DNA of 64,000 bases from Alistipes senegalensis (GTDB lineage Bacteria; Bacteroidota; Bacteroidia; Bacteroidales; Rikenellaceae): NCBI GenBank assembly GCA_023664045.1, contig JAMPGH010000001.1, positions 1,754,626 through 1,818,625 on the forward strand, read 5' to 3'. Shown here piece by piece: positions 43,453-52,068 of this stretch; position 1 is the first letter of the stretch, and every line of letters starts with the position of its first letter. Below the pieces are notes generated by a model. That model saw nothing but the letters and a program-made list of their open reading frames with translations. It searched no databases and had not been told where the DNA came from. A program made the position numbers and the translations under genes.

Positions 43453-45162
43453 TTACAGTTCGATGCCGTTGCGCTCGAATACTTCCAGATCCTGCCACTG
43501 AAGTCCCGTACGGATGTAGGGCACCGCTTCGTTGTGATCGTTCAGGTAGCAGCGGCGGGCCGTACGATCGAAAGCAGGACTGACCAGCGACACCGATTCG
43601 TCGACATAGGGGCTGCGGATCGCAGCGATCTGCGCCATCGTGTGGAACAACGCATGCGTATTGGCCGGTGCCGAAGTGTTGGCGGCCGCCGCTTCGGCGA
43701 TCCCGGGGAAGGCGGCGCGATACTCCTCCGAAAACCACGCCAGCGACGCGACCCACAGCTGATAGGCCGTCGTGGTGGGGGAGGCATGGAGAAAGCGGTG
43801 CCGCTCGTCGTCCAGCAAATCCTCGCCGTGGTCCGCACAATAGAGGATCGCCGACGAGACGCCGCGCAGCGAACGCATGTACCCGATCGTTTCGGCCAGA
43901 AAATAATCCGTATAATAAACCGAATTATCGTAGGCGTTGCGCAGTTCCTCGGCATGCTGCGGCACGATGGCCACGTCGTTGTCGGGCCGGAACCGGGCGA
44001 ACTCGCGCGGATAACGCTGGTGATAGCAGAAGTGCGAGCCGTAGCAATGGAGAATGAAGAAGAGCCGCGGCGACGTGCTCCGCTCGATGGCCTTGCGCAT
44101 CTCTTCCAAGAGCTGCAGGTCGTGGCGCGGCGAGCGGATGTAGACCAGATGCTGCGCATCGTGAGCCAGATGGTCGATCATGGCGCCCTGCTGCGACTGG
44201 TTGGAAATGAACCACGTTTCGAATCCCGCCTCGTTGAAGAGCGCCGGCAATCCCTTGCGGCGGAAAAGCTCCTCGTGCTGGTCGGTACCTACCGACGAGA
44301 GGAACAGGGGCACGCTCTTGTGCGTCGTGTTGCTCTGCGTGAGCATGTTGCGGAACAACACGACCTCCCGCTCCCCGGACAGCCGCGGATTGGTTTCGCG
44401 CTCGTAGCCGAAGAGCTGCCAACTCATGGCGCGCGACGCCTCGCCTATAATATATATGTATATCTCGCGGTCGGGCAGTTGCTCGGGACGTTCGGCCGCA
44501 TAGGCGAAACCGGCGGAGGTTTTGTCGAAATGGTAGGCCTTGCGGAACTCCGAGCCGCTGAGCCCCATGTTGTAGAGTACGTTGATCGGAAAAATCTCGT
44601 CCCGCAGCACATGTTTCTCCTCGCTGACATGGTAGGCCGGCCACAAGGTCAGCGCACCGATCGCGAAGAGAGCCGCGCCCGTGAAGCCGATCGTCATGCG
44701 GGCCGTTCGCGAGATGTACCGTTTATGTCCGATCTCGCGGGCCGCGAACCACAGCAGCGGGCAATAGATCGCCACGACCAGCAACACGGCAGGATAGATG
44801 TTCTCCAACAGTTCGCCCGCCTCGCCGGGATTGGTGGTCAGCAGGTTGGTGAACATGTCGGTGGCGATGATCGAATTGCCGAAAAGATAGAGCAGCACGA
44901 TCTGGAACGTACTGAAGAAGATGAACGGAAAGCCCAGCCAGATCATGATGCCCGACCGGCGGAGCGCCACGCTCCACATCATGTAGAAACCCAGCGGCAG
45001 GAGAATCAGCGCCTCGACTGTCCAGCCCGAATAATTCTCCGTATTGGCCAGCACGCAGTTGGGGATAATCAGCGACACGAAGAAATAGACGGTCAGCAGA
45101 ATGGTGAAACGGCTGCGCGTGTGGCGCCAGACCTTATGTTTTCTGTTCGGATCGGTAGTCAT
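43453..45162 (-). CDS. phosphoethanolamine transferase (EptA/MCR-type sulfatase fold)
   Basis: An inner-membrane enzyme that would transfer phosphoethanolamine from phosphatidylethanolamine to lipid A or another envelope glycan. The 569 residues have five N-terminal membrane helices (about 20-40, 50-68, 72-95, 122-143, 157-176) and a periplasmic alkaline-phosphatase-like domain with metal ligand E241 in IIGEASRA, a nucleophile threonine at 279/280 in SNTTHKSVP and the C-terminal CADHGEDL and RFLHASP. The target is not known; lipid A in related gut bacteria carries phosphoethanolamine, so EptA function is plausible. It is last in a three-gene operon, 4 bp after an outer-membrane barrel gene. 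Confidence 0.82.
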   Translation of the reverse strand: MTTDPNRKHKVWRHTRSRFTILLTVYFFVSLIIPNCVLANTENYSGWTVEALILLPLGFYMMWSVALRRSGIMIWLGFPFIFFSTFQIVLLYLFGNSIIATDMFTNLLTTNPGEAGELLENIYPAVLLVVAIYCPLLWFAAREIGHKRYISRTARMTIGFTGAALFAIGALTLWPAYHVSEEKHVLRDEIFPINVLYNMGLSGSEFRKAYHFDKTSAGFAYAAERPEQLPDREIYIYIIGEASRAMSWQLFGYERETNPRLSGEREVVLFRNMLTQSNTTHKSVPLFLSSVGTDQHEELFRRKGLPALFNEAGFETWFISNQSQQGAMIDHLAHDAQHLVYIRSPRHDLQLLEEMRKAIERSTSPRLFFILHCYGSHFCYHQRYPREFARFRPDNDVAIVPQHAEELRNAYDNSVYYTDYFLAETIGYMRSLRGVSSAILYCADHGEDLLDDERHRFLHASPTTTAYQLWVASLAWFSEEYRAAFPGIAEAAAANTSAPANTHALFHTMAQIAAIRSPYVDESVSLVSPAFDRTARRCYLNDHNEAVPYIRTGLQWQDLEVFERNGIEL

Positions 45163-45166
45163 TCCG

Positions 45167-46390
45167 TTAAAAAGCCTCGTTAATATTGAGCAGGAAGCCG
45201 CTCGTCTTCCGCCCGAACCCGTAGTCGGCGCGGACGTTGACCCGTTTTTTCAGCTCCCAGCGCAGACCGATGCCGTAGTTGGGCAGCGTCTGCGACCACC
45301 GGAACTGCGAAAATTCGCGGAACACGTTGCCGGCGCCGCCCCAAACCGTACAGCCGATGCGTCGCCAGATACGCTGTCGCAGCTCGACCTGCATGGTAAT
45401 CAGATTGTTGTCGGTATAGCGACCCTCGTAGTAGCCGCGCATGCGATTGCTGCCGCCCATGCGTGCCAGCATGGGCCACGGCGTATGGCGGGAGTTGTAT
45501 TCGCCATAGAGGTCGAACGCCAGCGTGCAATCTTTCCAAAGCCGCTGATAACCGTCGAAAGTGAAGGTCGCCCGATAGAGCGAACGGCCGCAGTTGCCCA
45601 GCCCTTTCGGAAAGATCGTACCCTGCAGGCTGACGTAGATGCCGCGCCAAGCGTTGGTAACGATGTCGCGCGAATCGTATTCGAGAATGGCGCCGATGCC
45701 CGTGGCGGTGTAGGAGTGTTTCTGAAAGCGGATGTAGCTTTCGCCCGTGGCGTCGAGATCCTTACCTTTGGTATGCTCGAAACTCATCCGCGTACCGACA
45801 TAGGTGTTGGGCAGCACCCGATAGAGATAGCGGGCGTGGACCTTGTAGCGTTTTTCGGCATACGACACCTCGGGGTTGTTGCGGCCGGCGTCGTAGCCGA
45901 TACCCCACAGATCGCGGGGCGCCGACGAGAAAGCCAGCTTGTAGTCGAACTTGCTGCGGCCGCGCGAAAAAAAAGTATTGCCCTCGACGCCCACCGAATA
46001 GAAGCCCGAAATGGCGACGCTGGCGAAAATCGAGATGTCGGAGGGCTGCGTAACCGAGTCGGTCCGGTCCACGCGATAGAGCCCCGCCGCCAGCAAGCCG
46101 ATGCCCAGACTGGTATTTTTCGAGTAGCTCGGACCGCCGGCGAAAGTGAAATCGATCTTCTTCTCGAACGTGCGGTCGATGGTCGATTTGCCAAAATAGT
46201 CGATCACGCGCCTGACGAACGACGGACGCTTCGCCACCGTATCGACCGCCGGCTCCGAAGCTGCGACGGCCGGGGAATCCACGACCGAAACGGTCGGATC
46301 GTCGCCGCTGGGCAACGACCGGGCCGCGGTCCGGTCTGCGAAGAGCAGGCCGAACAAAAGCGACGACATCGCGATGATCCGACGGAACAT
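45167..46390 (-). CDS. BamA/TamA-like outer-membrane beta-barrel protein
   Basis: A 407-residue outer-membrane protein. After a signal peptide (about residues 1-23) and a low-complexity region (SVVDSPAVAASEPAV) comes a 16-strand-type barrel resembling the C-terminal domain of Omp85 proteins, with the lid-lock region MGGSNRMRGYYEGRYTD matching the conserved (V/I)RG(Y/F) motif of loop 6. No POTRA domains fit in the short N-terminal part, so it cannot do the whole BamA job. It lies 13 bp after the YtfJ-like gene and 4 bp before the phosphoethanolamine transferase gene. Function unknown; related short Omp85 proteins export or insert lipids and proteins. Confidence 0.75.
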   Translation of the reverse strand: MFRRIIAMSSLLFGLLFADRTAARSLPSGDDPTVSVVDSPAVAASEPAVDTVAKRPSFVRRVIDYFGKSTIDRTFEKKIDFTFAGGPSYSKNTSLGIGLLAAGLYRVDRTDSVTQPSDISIFASVAISGFYSVGVEGNTFFSRGRSKFDYKLAFSSAPRDLWGIGYDAGRNNPEVSYAEKRYKVHARYLYRVLPNTYVGTRMSFEHTKGKDLDATGESYIRFQKHSYTATGIGAILEYDSRDIVTNAWRGIYVSLQGTIFPKGLGNCGRSLYRATFTFDGYQRLWKDCTLAFDLYGEYNSRHTPWPMLARMGGSNRMRGYYEGRYTDNNLITMQVELRQRIWRRIGCTVWGGAGNVFREFSQFRWSQTLPNYGIGLRWELKKRVNVRADYGFGRKTSGFLLNINEAF

Positions 46391-46403
46391 CCGGAATGAG
46401 TAC

Positions 46404-46925
46404 CTATTTATATTTCTCGACGGTCTCGTAGAATGCGGCTTTGTCGGCTTCGGAAAGAATGCCCTTGCGTACGAAAACCAGCTCGCCCTCTTTCGATACG
46501 ATGAGCAGCACGAACTGATTGTTGCAGTCGCCCAACCCCCATGCGGTACTCAGGATCCGATCCTGATCGGCCAGTACCGAGGCTCCGTTCTGAGCCGTGC
46601 GCTTCTTGGCCATGCTGCGGGCCATGCCGTTGGGCACCATCGGCGCATCCTTGAGATTCATCACCCCGAAGCCGTAGAGGTTGTCGCCGGCCGCGCGGTG
46701 ATTCTCCTCCATGTCGTTCACGAACTCCTCGTTCTGCTTGTGCCGGTCGGGATCGATATAGAAGATCATCAGATTCTTCTCGCCCCAGTGGGGAAGCGTC
46801 GTCGGATTACCGTCCAGATCGAGCAGTTCGACGTTCGAGACTTTGCGGGGCGTATTCTGCGCCACGGCGGCCGATGCCGAAAAAGCGAACAGGAACACCA
46901 GCATCGCTGCGAATTTCATCTTCAT
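46404..46925 (-). CDS. YtfJ-like periplasmic thioredoxin-fold protein
   Basis: A 173-residue exported protein with signal peptide MKMKFAAMLVFLFAFSASAAVA. The mature part resembles YtfJ-type thioredoxin-fold proteins: an N-terminal SNVELLDLDGN strand, an FYIDPDRHKQNEEF helix, and the tail ILSTAWGLGDCNNQFVLLIVSKEGELVFVRKG that ends in the family pattern. No CxxC redox motif is present, only one cysteine (in GDCNNQF), so classic disulfide exchange is unlikely. First gene of the envelope operon; the -7 element TAACTTTG is at 46966-46973 on the minus strand. Precise role unknown. Confidence 0.65.
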   Translation of the reverse strand: MKMKFAAMLVFLFAFSASAAVAQNTPRKVSNVELLDLDGNPTTLPHWGEKNLMIFYIDPDRHKQNEEFVNDMEENHRAAGDNLYGFGVMNLKDAPMVPNGMARSMAKKRTAQNGASVLADQDRILSTAWGLGDCNNQFVLLIVSKEGELVFVRKGILSEADKAAFYETVEKYK

Positions 46926-46965
46926 GATTATTCCGTTTAATTCTTGTTTTCTGCAAATAACGAGG

Positions 46966-46973
46966 CAAAGTTA
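46966..46973 (-). promoter_or_regulatory. -7 element TAACTTTG of the envelope operon
   Basis: TAACTTTG on the minus strand, 41 nt before the ATG at 46925. It overlaps the left arm of an inverted repeat (46971-46978 with 47006-47013). Confidence 0.45.
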
Positions 46974-47013
46974 CGACTTTTCCCGCGAAATGGTACTCTG
47001 TACCAAGTCGTAA
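46971..47013. repeat. imperfect inverted repeat over the envelope-operon promoter
   Basis: TTACGACT (46971-46978) pairs with AGTCGTAA (47006-47013), and the inner TGGTA (46991-46995) pairs with TACCA (47001-47005); a 12-nt stretch bulges out on the left side only. It could be an operator or an RNA hairpin; nothing else supports either. Confidence 0.4.
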
Positions 47014-47147
47014 TATTGTTCGAATCGTACAAATTTCTACCTATCGGGCAACAAGCGGCCGCTTCGGACCATGCCCTGTTTTCGTCGGAACATCGCCGGG
47101 GCAGGATCTCATCGCGGATTCTCCGATCAGGCAGAAAGGGAACGAAG

Positions 47148-47181
47148 TTTGTTTTTTTCGTCCGGCTTTTGCCTATCTTTG
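47148..47181 (+). promoter_or_regulatory. promoter of the phosphatase gene
   Basis: TTTG (47148-47151), 22 bp gap, TATCTTTG (47174-47181). The ATG at 47200 is 19 nt downstream. Confidence 0.6.
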
Positions 47182-47199
47182 TAGCAAATACGCAAAACG

Positions 47200-47688
47200 A
47201 TGGACGACAAACTGAATATTCTTTTCGTTTGCCTGGGCAACATCTGCCGCTCGCCGGCAGCCGAGGGCGTCATGCGCCGCCTGATCGAAGAGGCGGGGCT
47301 CGCCGAACGGATCGGAGTCGACTCCGCCGGCACCTACGGAGGACACCGGGGCGAACTTCCCGATCCCCGCATGCGCAGCGCCGCAGCCCGCCGAGGACTG
47401 ACTCTCACGCACCGTTCGCGCCCGATTCGCGAAGAAGACTTCGCTCTGTTCGACCGCATCGTGGTGATGGACGACATGAATTACGAGAACGTACACCGGC
47501 TGGCGCCCTCGCGCGAAGCGGCCGGCCGGATCCACCGCATGACGGAGTTCTGCCGCCGGCATCCCGACCGCACCTACGTTCCCGATCCCTATTACGAGGG
47601 GCACGAGGGTTTCGAACTGGTCCTCGACCTGCTGGAAGACGGATGCGCCGGCTTGCTGGAGACATTGAAAAACGAGGGACGGATCTGA
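47200..47688 (+). CDS. low-molecular-weight protein-tyrosine phosphatase
   Basis: A 162-residue phosphatase. The P-loop is C11-x5-R17 in VCLGNICRSP, the general acid is D129 in VPDPYYEG, and the DSAGTYGGH segment is typical of the class. Bacterial members often control exopolysaccharide synthesis by dephosphorylating tyrosine kinases, but no kinase or capsule gene lies nearby, so the target is open. It has its own promoter, and its terminator includes the stop codon (47675-47702), so it is monocistronic. It faces a convergent PorV/PorQ-like gene. Confidence 0.92.
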   Translation: MDDKLNILFVCLGNICRSPAAEGVMRRLIEEAGLAERIGVDSAGTYGGHRGELPDPRMRSAAARRGLTLTHRSRPIREEDFALFDRIVVMDDMNYENVHRLAPSREAAGRIHRMTEFCRRHPDRTYVPDPYYEGHEGFELVLDLLEDGCAGLLETLKNEGRI

Positions 47689-47702
47689 AATCCGTCCCTT
47701 TT
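47675..47702 (+). terminator. terminator overlapping the phosphatase stop codon
   Basis: AGGGACGGAT (47675-47684) pairs with ATCCGTCCCT (47690-47699), loop CTGAA containing the stop TGA (47686-47688), then TTTT. The last codons of the gene form one arm. Confidence 0.8.
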
Positions 47703-47726
47703 CCGTTCGGCTGTCCGGTCCGGTAC

Positions 47727-48605
47727 TCAGAAGTCGAGCCCGAAGCTGATGCTGTAGGTATTATGCAGCGGAGTATCTTTCGCTGCGAAAAGGTAGGCGA
47801 AGTCGAGCCGCAGATGCAGAATACGGATGCCGGCACCGACCGAGGCGTAGGAAGGGTAGTACTCCTGCCGGTCGCCGTAGTGATAACCGGCTCGGAACTG
47901 CACGAGCTGCATGAGGTTGTACTCGGCACCGACCGAAGTCTGGAATCCGCGCACGGGCGACGGCGTGAAATAATACCCGAAGTCGACGCCGACCGTGATT
48001 TCATGCGCATCGGATAAATAGGTGTCCAGCGCTGCGCCGACCGTGAAGTTCTTGGGCAGAGTATGCTCCTGCTTCTTGAAATAACCGCCCAGATTGCCCA
48101 ATTTGGCACCGGCGCGTATCGAGGAGAAAGCTCCGAGGTCGTTCAGGGGCAGCATCCAGCCGACGCTCAGGTCGGCGGCCAGCGCATCGGTCGAACCCTC
48201 CGGCCGCTTGAGATGCAGGTAACGGGTTACGGCACCCACGGCCCAGCGATCGGTGATGCGGCGCGAATAACCCAGATCGAGGGCCATGTCGTTGTTGCCA
48301 TGTCCGCGCAGGTACTGCCGCCATCCCAGTTGCGCGAGGTTGAAGTTATCCATGCGCCAATAACCCGTTACGGCGTAGTAGTCGACCTCCTCCTGTCCGT
48401 AATAGGAGGAGGAGACCTGCGAGGGCATCAGCGAAAAGGCCGCCATCGCCGGATTGCCGTAGATCGGATGCGAGCCCGACAGGGTGGTCATCGCCACGCC
48501 GCCCATGCCGAGCGTCTTGGCATCGGGCGTCGGCAACATCGCTTCCTGCGCCCGAACCGTAGCGAAGCTCAGCGCAAAGATCGCTATGAGAGAGAGACGT
48601 TTCAT
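47727..48605 (-). CDS. PorV/PorQ family outer-membrane protein
   Basis: A 292-residue outer-membrane barrel protein of the type seen in the type IX secretion system. It has a signal peptide (MKRLSLIAIFALSFATVRA), then the family start PDAKTLGMGGVAMTTLSGSHPIYGNPA, a GYWRMDNFNLAQLGWRQYL region and a C-terminal strand YSISFGLDF ending in phenylalanine. PorV carries cargo to the surface attachment complex; PorQ-like paralogues have other roles. No other type IX gene lies here, so the exact paralogue is unclear. The mRNA is nearly leaderless: its consensus promoter ends 6 nt before the ATG. Confidence 0.78.
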   Translation of the reverse strand: MKRLSLIAIFALSFATVRAQEAMLPTPDAKTLGMGGVAMTTLSGSHPIYGNPAMAAFSLMPSQVSSSYYGQEEVDYYAVTGYWRMDNFNLAQLGWRQYLRGHGNNDMALDLGYSRRITDRWAVGAVTRYLHLKRPEGSTDALAADLSVGWMLPLNDLGAFSSIRAGAKLGNLGGYFKKQEHTLPKNFTVGAALDTYLSDAHEITVGVDFGYYFTPSPVRGFQTSVGAEYNLMQLVQFRAGYHYGDRQEYYPSYASVGAGIRILHLRLDFAYLFAAKDTPLHNTYSISFGLDF

Positions 48606-48610
48606 AAGGG

Positions 48611-48641
48611 CAAAGATAGGACGCTTAATTTACAATTCAAA
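48611..48641 (-). promoter_or_regulatory. promoter of the PorV/PorQ-like gene
   Basis: On the minus strand TTTG (48641-48638), 19 bp gap, TATCTTTG (48618-48611), the full consensus. The final G is only 6 nt from the A of the ATG at 48605. Confidence 0.7.
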
Positions 48642-48891
48642 ATGCGATCTTGCGACACGAAGCATGTCGGGATCGATTCTTGTCGAATAGCAAAAAGGGT
48701 GCTGTTCTGCATCTCTTCGTGCAGGCCCCAACTCCTGCAGCAAGAGCCCGCATTCAGCATCTCCGATCCGGATCTCCCGAAAATAATAACTCCGCTCCGT
48801 GATCGCCGTCGTCGCGGTGGCAATTTCGGAATCCGACCGACTTGCAATGGACGACAAGATCGCTTGAGCGATGCAGAATGCCTTGCCTCGA

Positions 48892-49587
48892 TTACTCCCG
48901 GGAAACCGGGAATTTGAAATATTTTTCGACGACTCTCTCCGCAGTGGGCTCCCCGTCGTCCCCGTAATACTCTCCTCCGATATAAAAGGTATTGCCGGCA
49001 CCGAAACATGCTTGCTTCCAAACGGAGATACTCACATCCGAATAGCAGGTAACGAGCCTTACAGCACCGTCCTGCAATCGATAAATGGATATGTCCGCAC
49101 TCGAGTCGTAACTATGATTTTGCCAAACGGCCATATATCCCTCTCCGGATACGCAATGTTCTACACCATTCGTGGTCGGCAGCACGCCGGTCCGGGCCAC
49201 GAATTCGCCATCCGTTTCTGCGAAAAACCAATATTCGCACTCGAGAAACGGACGCTGCACGCACACGGCAAGCAAACCGCAAGGAAACTTCCAAATCGGA
49301 TCGCTGAAATCGGAATTTCGGAAACCGTCGTATTCCCACGCGCCATCGCCCATATTATCGATTCTTTCCAGCATTTTATTCCGGATGATTCCGCGCATTC
49401 GAGGCGATTCGACCGTGTCCACCCGGACCTGATACTCGTCTCGGCGAGAAAAAACTTCGGCGAATTCGTCTCCGGAAATTTCAACCATTCGAAACGGCGG
49501 TTCTGCCGCATCGGCTGCGAGGCTCAAGAGAAAACGGGCCGCCAACAGGGCCGAGGCAAATATCCCGATGCGTTTATTCGACTTCAT
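48892..49587 (-). CDS. secreted or periplasmic protein of unknown function
   Basis: A 231-residue protein that I do not recognise. The start at 49587 (MKSNKRIGIFASALLAARFL) gives a signal peptide ending near SLAADAAEPP; a methionine 12 codons upstream would spoil it. The mature part is rich in aromatic residues and has six cysteines spread through it, an FLECEYWFFAETDGEFVA strand pair and short Y/G repeats near the end (FYIGGEYYGDDGE). No domain is clear. Codon use is more A/T-rich and less regular than in neighbours, and the flanking 290 bp and 310 bp stretches are gene-free. A -7-like element TAATTTTG lies at 49621-49628 on the minus strand. It could be a recent acquisition or a lineage-specific gene. 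Confidence 0.55.
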   Translation of the reverse strand: MKSNKRIGIFASALLAARFLLSLAADAAEPPFRMVEISGDEFAEVFSRRDEYQVRVDTVESPRMRGIIRNKMLERIDNMGDGAWEYDGFRNSDFSDPIWKFPCGLLAVCVQRPFLECEYWFFAETDGEFVARTGVLPTTNGVEHCVSGEGYMAVWQNHSYDSSADISIYRLQDGAVRLVTCYSDVSISVWKQACFGAGNTFYIGGEYYGDDGEPTAERVVEKYFKFPVSRE

Positions 49588-49897
49588 GGTTTGTCTTGAA
49601 AAAGGGGATTTGAACGGATACAAAATTAGAAAATAAATCTACGCGATCATAACTTCATAAGAGAAATTCAGGATTCGTTGCGGTATCGAATCGCTACGTA
49701 AACTCGACGGATAGGAGAACGGATCGGCCCGAATAAAAACGGTTACGTCGCGGCGGCAAAATCTCTGTGCCGGAAAATTCCTGCGAAATTCCGTCCTGCA
49801 CGAAAAAGCCTGCGCAAGTCGAACTTGGCAGGCCTTTCGGTTCGGACGAAGCCTTGCGGCTTCTTTTCCGGCACGACTCTTTGACCCGAGCCGTTCC
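49588..49897. other. 310 bp gap upstream of the unknown secreted protein gene
   Basis: A/T-rich stretch without a gene. It holds the possible -7 element at 49621-49628 (minus), the fabG terminator at 49803-49833, and a second hairpin GAAGCC-TTGC-GGCTTC (49848-49863) followed by TTTT on the plus strand. Confidence 0.55.
49803..49833 (-). terminator. rho-independent terminator after fabG
   Basis: On the minus strand GCCTGC-CAAGT, loop TCG, ACTTG-C-GCAGGC with one bulged C, followed by five T. It lies 65 bp past the fabG stop. Confidence 0.75.
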
Positions 49898-50644
49898 TTA
49901 GCAATTCATCGCGCCGCAGCAGTGGATGACCTGTCCGGAGACGTACGACGAGAGGTCCGAAGCGAGGAACGTCGCTACGTTGGCCACGTCCTCGGGCGTA
50001 CCGCCGCGACGCAGGGGAATCTGCTTGTACCAACCCTCCTTGATCTCGTCGGAGAGAGAGGCGGTCATGTCGGTGATGATGAAACCCGGAGCGATGGCGT
50101 TGGCGCGGATGCCGCGGGGACCCATCTCCTTGGCGATCGACTTGGCCAGACCGATCATGCCGGCTTTCGACGCCGAGTAGTTGCACTGACCGGCATTGCC
50201 GCTCACGCCCACGACAGACGACATGTTGATGATCGAGCCGCCCTTCTGACGCGCCATGACGGGCGTTACGGCGTGGATGAAGTTGAATGCCGACTTGAGG
50301 TTCACCGTCAGCACGGCGTCCCACTGCGCCTCGGTCATGCGCATCATCAGACCGTCTTTCGTGATACCGGCGTTGTTGACCAGAATGTCGATGCGGCCGA
50401 AATCCTTGACGATCTCGTCGATGACCTTGTGCGTCTCCTCAAAATTAGCGGCGTTCGACGCGTAGCCTTTGGCCTTGACGCCCAGCGCGGCGATCTCGGC
50501 TTCGGTAGCCTTGCCGTTCTCGTCGATCACCAGATCGGTGAACGCCACATCGGCGCCCTCCGAGGCGAATTTCAGCGCGATGGCTTTGCCGATGCCGCGT
50601 GCGGCACCCGTTACGACAGCCACTTTTCCTTCGAGTAATTTCAT
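49898..50644 (-). CDS. fabG: 3-oxoacyl-[acyl-carrier-protein] reductase
   Basis: NADPH-dependent reductase of the fatty-acid elongation cycle. The 248-residue SDR enzyme has TGAARGIG (12-19), NNAG (90-93), catalytic S143, Y156 and K160 (NYSASKAG), and the FabG-typical [13 protein letters not shown]. It ends in HCCGAMNC, a somewhat unusual cysteine-rich terminus for FabG. The gene stands alone, divergent from glyA, without the fab cluster around it, which is common in Bacteroidota. A TACCTTAG box on the minus strand (50690-50697) is the nearest to a -7 element. Confidence 0.9.
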   Translation of the reverse strand: MKLLEGKVAVVTGAARGIGKAIALKFASEGADVAFTDLVIDENGKATEAEIAALGVKAKGYASNAANFEETHKVIDEIVKDFGRIDILVNNAGITKDGLMMRMTEAQWDAVLTVNLKSAFNFIHAVTPVMARQKGGSIINMSSVVGVSGNAGQCNYSASKAGMIGLAKSIAKEMGPRGIRANAIAPGFIITDMTASLSDEIKEGWYKQIPLRRGGTPEDVANVATFLASDLSSYVSGQVIHCCGAMNC

Positions 50645-50748
50645 GGTTTCTCGTATTTTAATAAGTTGATTGTATCGTTTTCGGCGGTGCTAAGGTACGA
50701 AAAATATTTTAAACATCGCCGCAGCCCTCGAATTTCGTCGATTTTGAT

Positions 50749-50756
50749 TATCTTTG
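50749..50756 (+). promoter_or_regulatory. -7 element TATCTTTG of glyA
   Basis: TATCTTTG, 29 nt before the glyA ATG at 50786. No TTTG 19-22 bp upstream. It excludes the longer reading frame from 50666. Confidence 0.5.
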
Positions 50757-50785
50757 GCTTCGGAAACGTCAACAAAACTTACGAT

Positions 50786-52066
50786 ATGAAAAGAGATTCC
50801 CGGATTTTCGATCTGATCGCCGCCGAGCGCAGCCGTCAGACGCACGGCATCGAGCTGATCGCCTCGGAGAACTTCGTGAGCGACCAAGTCATGGAAGCGA
50901 TGGGTTCGGTGCTGACGAACAAGTATGCCGAAGGCTATCCCGCCGCCCGCTACTACGGAGGATGCGAAGTCGTCGACCAGGTCGAAAACCTCGCCATCGA
51001 GCGTCTCTGCCAGCTTTACGGCGCCGAGTACGCCAACGTGCAGCCCCACTCGGGCGCGCAGGCCAATATGGCCGTATTCTTCGCCTGCCTGCAACCGGGC
51101 GACACCTTCATGGGCCTCGATCTGGCGCACGGAGGACACCTCTCGCACGGCTCGCCGGTCAACATGTCGGGCAAATATTTCAAGGCCGTGGGCTACCGGC
51201 TCGACGAAACGACGGGCCGCATCGACTACGACGCGATGGAGCGTCAGGCCCTCGAATGCCGACCCAAACTGATTGTGGGCGGCGCGTCGGCCTACTCGCG
51301 CGAGTGGGACTACCGGCGCATGCGCGAAATCGCCGACAAGGTGGGTGCGATCTTCTTGGTCGACATGGCCCACACGGCCGGCCTGATCGCCGCAGGACTG
51401 CTGGACAACCCGGTGAAATACGCCCATATCGTAACGTCGACGACCCACAAGACGCTGCGCGGTCCGCGCGGCGGCATCATCCTCATGGGCAAGGACTTCG
51501 AGAATCCGTGGGGCCAGACCACGCCCAAAGGCGCCGTGAAGATGATGTCGCAGATTCTCAACTCGGCCGTCTTCCCCGGCATTCAGGGCGGACCTCTCGA
51601 GCACGTCATCGCCGCCAAAGCCGTGGCTTTCGGCGAAGCGCTCGACCCGAGCTACAAGGAGTACCAGCAGCAGGTGCAGAAGAACGCCCGCGCAATGGCC
51701 GAGGCTTTCATCCGCCGCGGCTATAAGATCGTCTCGGGCGGCACGGACAACCACCTGATGCTCGTCGATCTGCGCACGAAGTTCCCCGAGCTGACGGGCA
51801 AGCAGGCCGAAAAATGCCTCGTCGCCGCCGACATCACCACCAATAAGAACATGGTGCCTTTCGACAGCCGCTCGCCTTTCCAGACCTCGGGCCTGCGTTT
51901 CGGCACCCCGGCCATCACGACCCGCGGTCTGAAAGAGGAGAAGATGGATTATATCGTCGAGCTGATCGACCGTGTGCTGCACGACCCCGAGAACGAAGAG
52001 AACATCGCCGCCGTACGTCGCGACGTCAACGCATTGATGGCCGATTATCCGCTCTTCGCGTGGTAG
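50786..52066 (+). CDS. glyA: serine hydroxymethyltransferase
   Basis: Interconverts serine and glycine while loading tetrahydrofolate with a one-carbon unit. The 426-residue PLP enzyme shows [14 protein letters not shown] near the start, [14 protein letters not shown], the PLP lysine K222 in [14 protein letters not shown], and [10 protein letters not shown]. It is followed after two bases by a DUF2461 gene. Together with ftcD, it is one of two folate one-carbon inputs in this window. Confidence 0.97.
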   Translation: MKRDSRIFDLIAAERSRQTHGIELIASENFVSDQVMEAMGSVLTNKYAEGYPAARYYGGCEVVDQVENLAIERLCQLYGAEYANVQPHSGAQANMAVFFACLQPGDTFMGLDLAHGGHLSHGSPVNMSGKYFKAVGYRLDETTGRIDYDAMERQALECRPKLIVGGASAYSREWDYRRMREIADKVGAIFLVDMAHTAGLIAAGLLDNPVKYAHIVTSTTHKTLRGPRGGIILMGKDFENPWGQTTPKGAVKMMSQILNSAVFPGIQGGPLEHVIAAKAVAFGEALDPSYKEYQQQVQKNARAMAEAFIRRGYKIVSGGTDNHLMLVDLRTKFPELTGKQAEKCLVAADITTNKNMVPFDSRSPFQTSGLRFGTPAITTRGLKEEKMDYIVELIDRVLHDPENEENIAAVRRDVNALMADYPLFAW

Positions 52067-52068
52067 CC

